The notes beneath the pieces are model-generated. The model did no database searches and was not told the DNA's origin. It worked only from the letters and a program-made list of their open reading frames with translations. From NCBI GenBank assembly GCA_905250115.1, contig CAJNOI010000292.1, forward strand, positions 22,175 to 86,174: a stretch of 64,000 nt of DNA, given 5' to 3'. Position 1 is the first letter of the stretch; the number at the start of each line of letters is the position of its first letter. A program made the position numbers and the translations under genes. Positions 46,713 through 57,750 of this stretch are shown here, piece after piece. Source of the stretch: Adineta steineri. Lineage: Eukaryota; Rotifera; Eurotatoria; Adinetida; Adinetidae.

Positions 46713-49316
46713 TGCTATAAAACATTTTTAGTAAATGCGAGAAAAGAAAAGAAAAAATAATACTGTGAGAAGCAGAAAGAACACGTGATTCGTTTGATAT
46801 ACTAGAAAGAAAAAACCGACCGTGCCTTTTGAAAGAGAACACGTTCTCTCGATACAATACAAAGGCAAATTAACGAGATTTTTAATTTTAATGAATATAT
46901 ATAAGTAAAATTGGTTTTGAACAATAAAAAGTTATTTTATTTTCTAATCTCTTAGGAACAATACTAATTATTTGTTCTATCTATTAGGTTTTTTGCATTA
47001 CCAAAATATTTTAAACTATATACAAGAATAAAACAAAAACCTATTCACGAACGAATATATTTATCCTAGTCGAGCTTTTTTTGGCAAGCACATAACATAC
47101 TTGAGCTTCTTGAGCTAAAAGGACATGGGATATAGACACATCTTGAGATCAAGCCAGGTCATATGCATGAAGAAACTAGACCTCCACTTGAAACAAGTTC
47201 AAGTAGGAGAAAGGCGGCTGACTGCAGAAGTGTAACCACCCTCATAAACGCGGAAAGTTGAACCATTTAAAATTTTATTATATTTTATTCTCAAAATCGA
47301 TTAATGAAACTCAGATGAGCAGACCATCGAATAATTACTTTTCATAGACTAGACTCTATCATGATGAATTTAAGTCACAAGAAACGATAATTAAAATGTA
47401 TATGCATATACAATCTCATTTATCAATGGTCACATAATACTGAGTCATACATAACCATATAAGGAAACCATCACGTGTTAATTAATGGTTTTTTTAAAAT
47501 TATGTATCTCCCGCACGGAGCCGAATTTCAAAAAACGGTTTTCAGATGTGCACTCAGCACGTTCTCACGAATATGGCAAGCTTTTCTCCGATTGAAAATG
47601 TTGCTCAGGTGCTAAGAACGAGTGGCAGAATTGAATCGTGACTCATCTGTCGAGAAGGAGAAGAAGAAGAAGAAGAAGAAGAATATCAAAAGCAATAAGT
47701 CGACTGCTGCACATACGTGCAGTCAGCCGCCTTAAAAAGTCCGGCTAGGGTAAACTAAAATCATTTACAGAGATAACATAAAATAAATTTTATTTGTAAG
47801 AGTACTAGAAGAAATCAATAACTTCATACACATATTTTAGTTGAGAAGAAAATAGGCTTACCGTGTGTTCTTATTTTACATCTACATGTTACAAATTCTA
47901 AAAGTGTTATTATGAAGAATCTGTTGACACTTTTATTGACGTCAATCGAGATGAATTTCGTAAGAAAAATAAAGGAACGTGGCAATACTTCGACAGAAAT
48001 AACAGTTCTTTTTGTTTGAATATATATATAATATCATTATTAGACAAATATGTTTTACTCATTCGGATTAGTCATCGTCATTCTTTTTTCTTTCTCTTCT
48101 ATAGATTTTTTAATTTATCACAGTTAAGTGAGCAAAAGTTTTTTTTCTAGAAACATGTAAAAGGAAATGAAATAAAAAAATTTAATATGAATGTCCTATC
48201 AACTATAGTAGAATATGATTCTTCATTATTGAGTGTGCCAGATTAAATAAATATTTCTTATTTTTGTAGCAACTCTTTTAATTTTCATCCAATTAAGTCA
48301 AATTTAAAAAAAAAAGATCGTTGTGTGCTTTTCTAAAGGAAAACATGGTGAAGTTGTAAAAGAACAAGTAAAGACGTTCAAAAATGTAAACTTTTTGGCC
48401 ACTGTAACATAGTCAAATTCTTTAGTTTGATGATTTTCTAGTACTCTGAGTCAAATTGATGATACAAAATCAAGTTTTCCTCAAAGTGTTGACAATCACA
48501 ATAGCTTCTATTCCGATTTGAACGAGCTCAGTGTAAGATATAGTACGGCGTCATGATCATGATCATTCGGTAGTTGAGACTATAAGATTCAAACTAAAAA
48601 AAATTATTAAAAATAAATGATGTTTGACTCAATTACGCAAACTTTTGTAAACCGAACAAAAACATCAATCGAAAACTGATTTCTTCATTGTGAATTAACG
48701 TAACATTCTAAACGTTTTTAGGCAAAAGTTGCAGATATAGATCATCATAGTATTCCAAATCACCGTCTGAATTTATGAATATCTCAGCGTATAAAAAATT
48801 GAATATGCAGAGAATCAAATGATGATTCTTTTAAAAATTGAAAGAGTTATTGCAAAAACAAAAAATACTTATTTAATCTAATCCACCCGATACAACAGTC
48901 TATTTCACATACCGAAAAATACAATTTACATTTTTAATGACTCAAAATCTTTCTATAAATATATTTATATATAAAAAATATTTTAAAAGTCGTCCGAAAT
49001 TTGTATCTGAACAAAATGAATTCTTTCTTTACTGTTTTAGTATCAACATATTCATTATACCATGGATATTTTAATCACTAGTTTTTTATACAACACAAAA
49101 TGAATACATAAGACAAAAATTCTAGTTTATTTGTTTATTAAAACTAATCGCACACGAAAAAAAAAACACAAATGTATTATAACAGATAAACTAAAAGAGA
49201 GTAGCAAAAATAGTCAAAATCAAATGTTTTGTTTCTTGTTTATTCAATTTTTAATATAAATCATCGAGTGAATTATTAGTAAATATGATTAGAATTTAAA
49301 AAATAATTAAATAAAA
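46713..49316. other. 2.6-kb gene-free region
   Basis: AT-rich, without a supportable reading frame. It contains the MITE-like element at 47211-47733 and a (GAA)n run at ~47655-47685. It probably includes the promoter of the OTU gene at its low end and the 3' flank of the ankyrin gene at its high end. Confidence 0.5.
47211..47733. mobile_element. MITE-like element with 16-bp terminal inverted repeats
   Basis: 'aaggcggctgactgca' at 47211-47226 is the exact reverse complement of 'tgcagtcagccgcctt' at 47718-47733, bracketing 523 bp with no coding capacity. A perfect GC-rich 16-bp inverted pair is unlikely by chance in this AT-rich setting. I could not identify a target-site duplication, so the exact ends and superfamily are open. 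Confidence 0.55.
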
Positions 49317-51298
49317 TTAAACAACTTGTGTTCCTAAATTTTGTCCAAAAAAATCATTCGAATCATGAATATGTGCTGATTGATCAATTCCAGAATCAAC
49401 ACTTTGATATGTTTTTCTCAATGGACGTAATGTTGGTGGATTTGCTAAGAAAAAATTTCTATTTATTCGTGATTTTCTAATAGTATTATCAGGTGGTGTT
49501 TGTTTTTCAACAACATATGTTCGTGATGAATTGATTACAGGCATTAAAAATAATGGTCTCTTTTTAGAATTTGAATTCTCATGATTATTGAATGTAAAAC
49601 TACGATTTCGTTCATAAATAATTTCTTTTTCAATTGGAGTTGCAACTTCATTATTTGGTGGATGTGTAATAATATTTTGAGTACCAAAATGAAGTGGACG
49701 CGGCTCTGTCACAGGTGGTATTTGTTTCTGTTCAGCATAATGAATTGGTTGGGGACGTGCTGGAGCTTTTTGATTTTGATGAGATGTACTAGAATGATGA
49801 ACAACATCTGTTGGTATTAACGTTGTAGAACTGCTCGGTAATTCTTGGATATAACTATGGCGTAAAACATATGGTTTTTCTTTTTTATTTGGTACTTGTT
49901 CGAAGGGGATATCTTCATATTGATTATAATTATTCTTATTTGTATCTGAAAAATATATTGTAAGTTGATTATAAACAAGATTATAGTTATATAAAAGTAA
50001 TTTTTTACCTTTTGGTGTTTTTTTTTCTTCATAATTAGTAAGATGACCTTTCGTTGGAGTTCGATTTTGATCATCTTTTTGTTTTGGTGATACAATTTGT
50101 ACGTCTATGAGGTTGTCTTGATTTTGTGTTGAGGATGAATTTGTTCGTTTTGGATGGGTAGTCGTTGGATAGATATTTTGAGGTAGCGGTAGTTCTTCTG
50201 CGTGAATTGATGTTCTTTTATGTTTTGTTGATGGTGGATCTGATTGAACACCGACATGAACTGGATGTTTCATACCATCAAGACTAGTATCAGTTTCAAT
50301 TGTGGCTGTTGGTGTTCGAGGTTTTGTTTTACGTGGAGACGGTTTATTATTTGAAAATGATGAAGAATGTGATCGTTGGGGAGGTGATAAGGGTCGAATT
50401 TGTGATGATGGTGGTGTTCGTGGAGGACTTCGACGACTTGGTCGAGGGGGATATTGTTGATTTTGTGAATAAGGAGTTGGATTTAGATTATTGTCTTCTA
50501 TTATGTTTAATTGACCAAAAATGTATGGATCATATTCTGATGAACGTGATCGCGGGTGTTGATGACTGGAAGATGTTGTTTGTTGTATTTTGTCATGTCC
50601 ATTGATCACTGGATCATATTTTGATGAATTTGATGGCTGGTGTTGATGAGTGGAAGATGTTGTTTGTTGTAGATTGCCATGTCCATTGGTCATTGAATCA
50701 TATTTTGATGAATGTGATGGCTGGTGTTGATGACTGGAAGATGTTGTTTGTTGTAGTTTGTCATGTCCATTGATCATTGGATCATATTTTGATGAATTTG
50801 ATGGCTGGTGTTGATGACTGGAAGATGTTGTTTGATGTAGATTGTCATGTCCATTGATCATTGGATCATGTACTGTGTGTTGATGAAGTTTTTCCGGACG
50901 ATGTGTTTTATATTGTTGTGATAGTATTCCATTATTAACAATATTTGCTTTACTAAGTTCACACATTGTGCCGACATTTCGTGTTGATCTTATTTCTGTT
51001 TGAGTACGATGATTCTTTGCAACTATTTGTTGTCCTGCTTTAGCTGAACGATTGTATTGTTGTGTATCAGGCATTGGATCTAAATTTTCTTCGTTTCCTT
51101 CGTAAGTGTCACGCAAATTATATAAATATGGATCTGGCGTATGAAAAGATGTATATCGTTTATCAAATGAGTCTTGTTTAGTTATCTCATCAGTGATATC
51201 AGTTGTTGGTGGCGAATGTGGTCTAAGCTGTATAATACCATGAGTATACAAATTTCGTCCCTCTCCTGTTGGTAGAGTTATCTCAAGCGGCTTTTTAC
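49317..51298 (-). CDS. Alternative 3'-terminal coding exon(s) of the ankyrin gene, or separate low-complexity protein
   Basis: An open frame of 661 codons beginning at an acceptor ('atttacag' before 51298) in phase 1, ending TAA at 49317. It has no convincing ATG start near its head; the first residues are 'KKPLEITLPTGEGRNLYTHG'. It would splice in frame to exon 54878-54952 of the ankyrin gene, as would 51692-54246. The protein is Ser/Pro/Gln/His-rich and disordered, with four ~28-residue tandem repeats and several basic Pro-rich stretches. A 63-nt GT..AG segment (49946-50008) is in frame and free of stops, so it may be a real intron or coding. If the exon is spliced to the upstream exons, the isoform would be ~1266 aa. 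It may equally have its own upstream exon that I cannot see. Confidence 0.55.
50520..50875 (-). repeat. 84-bp tandem minisatellite, about four units
   Basis: Units spaced exactly 84 bp (marker 'tgatggctggtgttgatga' near 50630, 50714, 50798) encode the 28-residue repeat K-Y-D-P-M-I-N-G-H-D-K-L-Q-Q-T-T-S-S-S-H followed by QHQPSxSS. In frame within the 49317-51298 exon. Confidence 0.85.
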
Positions 51299-51691
51299 CT
51301 GTAAATAAATAATAATAAAAAAAGACAAAGTTTTTTTATAAGTATATATGTATCTTTTAATTTTAAAATGATAAGAATCCTTTTTATTCAAATATGACAT
51401 ACACCTACATACATACATTCCAATGTCTTATCAAATACGTCTCTTTTTATGCTACTTTTATTGACTTTTTAGTCACAACAAATAACGACCTTCTATTCTT
51501 GTTATATTCTTTTTTTTTTTAATAACTCTTTACTTTCAATAAAAGACAAAAAGAAAAAACATGTCATAAAGCATTAGAAAAGAATCAAAGAAGAATATCG
51601 CAAAAATCTAGAATACTAACAAAATTGTAAAATTAAATCAATTAAAGATAAATCTATAAAAATAAAGTCAATTATGTATTTTAATTGGATT
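51299..51691. other. Spacer between the two alternative terminal exons
   Basis: About 390 bp. If the downstream exon is used, this is intron; if the upstream one is used, it is 3' UTR and flank. Nothing else is seen. Confidence 0.4.
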
Positions 51692-54600
51692 TTAATGTGT
51701 GGACGTATTATCGTTAGGATGCGTTTTCTTTTTGTTTTTGCTACGTTTCTGTTTTGGCTCTTTCTCGTTCTTTTTTTTTCCACCGAGTATTTTAGATATG
51801 AATCCTTGTTTTTCTTTTTTGTTGGATTTCACGGGAGCTGTTGATGAATAAGATTGAGTCATAGATTCGTTTGATTCCGTTTCTTTTGATGCGGGATAAA
51901 CTGGATTTGGTCTTACCAAACCATCAACTTGTGGTGGACGATGTACCGAAGTACTTATATCGTAATCATCTATGTCATTGCCATTAACGTTAATATCATT
52001 ACGATATGTAGGATCATCACTACCAATTGCAAAATTATTATCCATTTCATAAGGTTCCTGATTTTCATTATTTTGAATTTGTTCATATCTTTCTGATGAT
52101 CGATTCGGTTGTATAGTACTGCTAATATCTGTCTTAGAATAATTATTATTAGCATGATATTGAGGTGGAATTCGATTTGATAATATAATAGAATTTGTAA
52201 TATTTTCATTTGTACCATTGGAAAGGTTCATATAACGACGAGTAGTAGTATTAGTTGGTGTATCATTAGTTGTTGTTGCAACATCGCTTTGTTGTGCAAA
52301 CCGACCATCATCAGTATTTGTGTCATCATGTATATATTCATGATATGTATTGCCCGGATAATTACGACTAGGCTGTGTATTTGAATTTGCGAGTAAATCT
52401 TGATGACTATGCCCAATAGCTATGCTCTCTTCATCACTATCGCTATTGTTGTCTGATAATTGATGTTTAGTAGATGAACCAAAAAAATATTTTTTTGGAT
52501 CTGGCGCATGATTGACATGCTGCTTAGAAGAGGTATGAATTGAAGAAGACGGATAGTATGACTGGGGAAATTCTCCATCTGCATGTTTGTTTGGTTTACT
52601 TGTAATTTGATCTGATGGTGCATGTTCATTGAATGAAACTGATTGATTCTTCTGTTGATTATTTGATGGAACTGAATATGTATCATCATCGCTGTCTGGT
52701 GCCATTGCTGATGGTAAACGGTTAGTCATTGAAGTAGAATTCAATCCTGCTCTTCGGTCTGATTCTCCTTTAAGTTTACTTTGACCATCATCTAGGAATG
52801 TTGTATTTTGATTTAGTTGATCTGCATCAGCTGCTGATAGAGCACTTTTTTTGGAAGGATGTGATTGATTTTGATCAATATTATTAGATAATGTAGGAGT
52901 ACGACTTTGATTTCCTGCTATATCTTGCATAGATTGTCTTGCACGTTCTTGTACTGCAGAACCTTGAACAGTACCTTTAAATATGAATTGCATTTGTTCA
53001 GGATTATATTCATCGGTATGTGAACCATGATTGGATAAATTTTGAATGAATTCCATATCACCTGAGATGAGTTTATATTGATTAAGAAATGGTTTCAAAT
53101 GATCTTGATCAGTATTATCAATAGCTGGTGGTCTTTTTGATATTGAATCATTTCGTTCTTGCGTTGTCGTTTTCTGTTCGTAACGCGGTTCATATGGTGA
53201 GTGTGATAGTGGTCGAGTATTTAGTGGTACCTGTGATACTGAATCACTTCGCTCTTGTGATGGTGTTTGTCCTGTGTATTCATTTCGTTCTCGCGTTGTC
53301 GTTTGCGGTTCGTGACGTGGTTCATAGTGCGAGTGTGATGATGGTCGAGTATTTAGTGGTGCCTGTGATACTGAATCACTTCGCTCTTGTGATGGTGTTC
53401 GTCCGATGTATTCATTTCGTGGTGGTGGTAGTGGTGGTGCTGGCCGAGTTGCAAGTGGCACATGTGAATATGAACCGTTTTGTTCGTGTGGTGAACGTTG
53501 TCGTTCATAAGGTCTCTGATCTTGTGGCGGTGGTGTTGTAACGTCGAATCGTTGTGACGTTGATAGTTGGTGTTGTCGTTCCCATTGATTCGGATTTTGA
53601 AATTGTGAGTCATGAGTTCCATACTGTTGTGAATGAACGATGTTTTCGTGTTTATGTAACGCGTCGTTACGTATGCTTTCACGTCGATATTTAGTTGGTG
53701 TTAAACATCTTGGTACATATATGGGCTCTTCTTCGTCGCTTTGTTCGCTTTCATTATCGAAATTATTTGTTGGAGAAATATTTGATAATGGTGTACGAGC
53801 TCCAGAACGATATTTTGATGGTGTCAAAATTTTTTTTTTTCTTAATCTAGAATTATAATGACTATCACAGTCATTATCATCTTCATCAGTACTTGGTAGC
53901 GGATGAAAATGTTCATGGTTATTTATATTTTGCGGATTATAAGACATTTGTGAATTGACTGTTGTATACGAATTTTTCGTTAATGAAAAATAATATGGTG
54001 GATCTTCAATAGATTTTAGTGAAGTTAGATATGTATCGTCTTCAGTATCGTCGTCTTCGCTATCATATACCTTTGTGATGAAACCACGATTCTCTTTTTC
54101 ATTAAGACTTGTTGTCAGTTTATTTAGAGAGACTGACGTGTTCTCTTTATCAATGGTCGTAGCGTTTGGAAGGCAAACTGCTGACGAAAGATAGAGATTT
54201 TCGTATGCAGGTATATTTAGCTTACGCGAGTAAAACAACGTGGGACCTATAGAATACAAGTAACAAAAAGAAATTGCAAGAATGTGAAACGAACGTTTAG
54301 TTGTGACAAGAAAAGAAGAAGATGATGATAATGATGAATACACAACATCTCATGTTCTTTTTTTGCATTAGATAAGATATACTCACGAATCATTGTTGAA
54401 ATTATTTAATTAAATAATAACAAAAAACAGCGTAGATAATTCGTATATTTAATGGTCGAAAAGAAAAAACAACAGTACGATATGAGACACCAAATTGATT
54501 TGTCAAAAGTCGACCATGATAAATAAAAGAAAAAAATAACAGAAGCAACCAGCATTCTTTTATAATATTATTTATGATCCATCGTAATAAAACCAGATGA

Positions 54601-57600
54601 AAAGAAAAAGAACGAAACGACAATGATAACCGCATATAATCACTTTTAAAACGCAAAACAGAATTATACAACACAATATAGATTTATTACATATTTCTAT
54701 TTTTTTTTCGAAAAATGAATATAGTCTGATAAATTTTGTTTTTATGAGTATCAAATAATCCATATAAAGAAAGATATCTTATAAGCAAATAAAGAGAGGG
54801 GAAAAATGATTGCGATTTGATTTAAATAAATGTTTCATTGCGCAGTTAAATAAAATTTAAAAAGAAAACAGACTTACCGACAATAATTTCTTGCCAGGAT
54901 GTGTGAATATTAGGCGATTCGATACTAACAACTCGAATTTTATATCTTCCAGCTAAATAAAATAAAAGTTAATCTTGATCAATATTGAATTTATAAATTT
55001 TTATCGACAATAAAATAAGTATTTTATTAGTGCTCTTTATAGAACAAAATGTTTTATTTCTTTACGTACGATATTTAATAATATAATCAGGAAAGTCTAC
55101 TAATGACCGGCCTTGAATTGGTTCAAGGTCTTTCATAAGTATCGTTGTTGTTTGTGAATTATTTTCAACTGAAGAAAAAGGAAAATCATTGTGATGATGA
55201 ATATATGTTATATTACGTTGTTCTTCCAATTTAACACGATCTGTAATGCCTTCATCACCAACAACACTGAATGTTTGTAATTTTTCACCGGCAATTACAG
55301 TTGTTTGAGGTGGATTATGCCATTCAAGAAAAGTCAATTGAGGTGCTTTAATAAAATCAAAATATGATTTATAAAAAAGAATGTTTTATCACTAACATTT
55401 TAATGATTCGGTTAAATGTATTAATTGAAAATGATCATTGACATGTAAATATTTATCCTAAACAAAAATTATCGATATTTTATTTTATGATTCGTATGTA
55501 CTTACAGATGAATTTAAAATTTCATCTCGATTTTCATCTAATGTTTCCGGATCATTTATACCCTATGATAAAAATAGAATAAAACAGATATTTTTTTATT
55601 AAACAGAATTCTTACATTCCTTAACAATGTATTAAGCTTGTTTTCCAATCCATATTCTTGTAATAGATTAACTAAACGCATATCAACGCCAAAAAAAGCG
55701 ATGCCTTGTATACGAATATCATCACCACCGTAATTATCCAAAATAAAAACTCGAATAAATCGAGTTATTAATGAGGGACAAAAGAAATCATTCTTATTTT
55801 CTTCTAAAATTTTATATTTTCTTTAAATTTTATTAAATTCGATTTGTTTTATTTTACCTGAAGGTAAACAAGTAAAATCTTTGACTTTAAGCCATGGACC
55901 ATTCAAAGCATTTGATACATCAATATGACCATTTTTTGGTGTTGAAGGATTACCACTGAAAAATAAATATTTAATCACAATCGATGTTTTTTTTTTAAAT
56001 TTACCATCCATTTATTCGAATCCCATTGATATTATGTTCATGTTTGAAATCATATATAACCCATGCATTGTTAGACTGCGTGGAACACCAATATGTTTGA
56101 TTAGAAACTAGGAAATAAAAGACTTTTGAAGCTGAAAAAAAAAGTTGTTGATTTACTATCAAGCAAATTTTGTACAGAAGAAGTTTCAGCTGTTTGACTT
56201 CGATATTCATCAGTTTCCATTGTCCAATTTTTATGATTATGAAGTAATGGATAAATATTCGAAGGAATATTTTCTATATTTTTACCTATTGTACTTGTAT
56301 GCGATTTCAATGATGTTGTTGGTGGTGTATCTAAAACAAGATAATTCTATCATAGAAAAAATCATTAATATCTCGAAAAATATTTACCAACAAGAATATT
56401 CATAAAATTTTGTCGTTGATCTGGATGTATTTGTTCAGCTATACTCAAAGCTGTTTCATATCGATTATTTGCTATATTTTGATTAGCACCATTTGCAATC
56501 AAAAGTTGAACAGTAGATAATTTTAATGAGCGAACTCTGAGGAGAAAAAACGTATTTATTTTTTAAAATAAATTATATTTGCATACGCAACATGAAGTGG
56601 TGTTGTCTGTGTTTGATCGGTGATATTTGGATCCATTCCATGATTAAATAATGTTATCAAACATTTATTATGACCTATATAAATATATTTAAATAATAAA
56701 ATAAAGATGAAATTTACCAAGACGAGAAGCAATAATAGCTGCTCGATATGCTCGTTGAACTAATGTTCGATCATGAGATAATAAAACTTCCATCATATCT
56801 TAGAAATAAGCAAATTTATGTTTATAGATTTGTTATTCTTCATATAAACTACCTGGTTTATTGGCGATGACAGCTTCATCAAGTGGTAATCGTTGATTTC
56901 GATCTTGAATATTTGGATCAGCTCCAGCCTAATGAAAAGTTTTTTTTATGAACGTCATGAATGCAATTCTCTCCTTTTAGATTGGACCTATGAAAGTCTA
57001 ATGTTGAGGGTGTGAGTATTATATTCCACCCACACCCACCCTTAAGATTTGATTACTAATGAACTTAATTAAAATGTTCAACTACAACAAAATAATACTT
57101 TGAATTGAATAAACTTACATCAAGTAATGTTTGAAAATGATCGATATTTTCATTAGTATATGATACAACAGCACGATGCAATGCGGTTTTACCGAATTGA
57201 TTATATAAATTTGGATTCGCACAATATTGAAGAAGTAATTCCACAATAACATATTTCTGACGATGAATAGCTAGATTTAATGCTGTATCACTTAAAAAAA
57301 TAATTTAAAAGGAATGCTTAGTCTTAGTCGATAAGTTTTTCTTTCCATTTACCCTGTTGCACATTGTTTATTTGGATTAGCTCCGTGAACAAGAAGAATT
57401 TTTGTTTTTTCATATGAACCTAGAAATTAAGTTTTACATAACTTATATCGAATAAAAAGTCTATCTTACCTTTTCCTGCAGTGATGATCAATGGTGTTAT
57501 ATTATATTTTGTACCTGTACAATCAATAAAATCAATTTGATCATCAATAACTCCATTATATGTTATAACATCATTGAGATTTTGAAAAGGTTTTCGATGA

Positions 57601-57750
57601 AATCCTTGTAGAAATGTCTTTAAGGAAACAATGTACAGTTTGAACAAAAAGTATTTTTTTCACTAGAAAATCTTAACTTACAAAAAGTTGCTCAGCAGTC
57701 CCTCGTTCTACTATAGCCAATAGTAGTTTACTCTCGTGCTGATAATCCAT
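51692..57750 (-). CDS. Large ankyrin-repeat / F5-8C-like / SAM-like protein with long disordered tail
   Basis: There are 17 inferred exons: 57682-57750, 57470-57617, 57353-57419, 57119-57290, 56853-56928, 56718-56798, 56587-56674, 56388-56536, 56157-56330, 56005-56107, 55858-55955, 55616-55803, 55506-55562, 55397-55457, 55070-55345, 54878-54952, 51692-54246, giving ~1478 aa. Residues ~70-280 are ankyrin repeats ('KILLVHGANPNKQC', 'LLLQYCANPNLYNQFGKTAL', 'GMDPNITDQTQTTPLHVA'). Then comes a discoidin/F5-8 type C-like module ('NQTYWCSTQSNNAWVIYDF', 'NGPWLKVKDF', 'RFIRVFILDNYGGDDIRIQG') and a SAM-like helical segment ('RLVNLLQEYGLENKLNTLL'). The last exon is a ~850-residue Ser/Gln/Asn/Asp-rich tail with basic Lys end and 132-bp internal repeats. 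No signal peptide, so a cytoplasmic scaffold is likely (inference). The ATG is 11 nt after an acceptor. Function unknown. Confidence 0.75.
53130..53430 (-). repeat. ~132-bp imperfect tandem repeats in the ankyrin-gene tail exon
   Basis: Segments beginning 'ctgtgatactgaatcacttc' recur 132 bp apart (53231 and 53363), with a third, more diverged copy toward 53150. They encode 44-residue repeats containing 'TPSQERSDSVSQxPLNTRP'. In frame. Confidence 0.7.
54247..54877 (-). other. Long intron before the tail exon, possible internal promoter
   Basis: This 631-nt intron is longer than the others of this gene. The tail-exon frame is open upstream of its acceptor to an ATG at 54343, which would start a hydrophobic, Ser-rich leader. 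An independent shorter transcript beginning here is possible but not shown. Confidence 0.35.
57002..57048. repeat. Small GT/CA-rich inverted element in an ankyrin-gene intron
   Basis: 'tgttgagggtgtgagtatta' is followed by 'tattccacccacacccaccc' and 'ttaag', so the two halves pair approximately around an AT centre. It has the same architecture as elements at ~3280, 36371, 22373 and 62457. Confidence 0.55.

Noticed and set aside
53128-53541. Plus-strand 137-codon frame
   Set aside because: Val-rich antisense shadow of the repetitive tail exon.
56107-56156. Alternative acceptor 'tttttttttcag' inside ankyrin-gene intron 9
   Set aside because: It keeps the frame but would leave an intron of under 30 nt; the acceptor giving a 49-nt intron matches the other introns.
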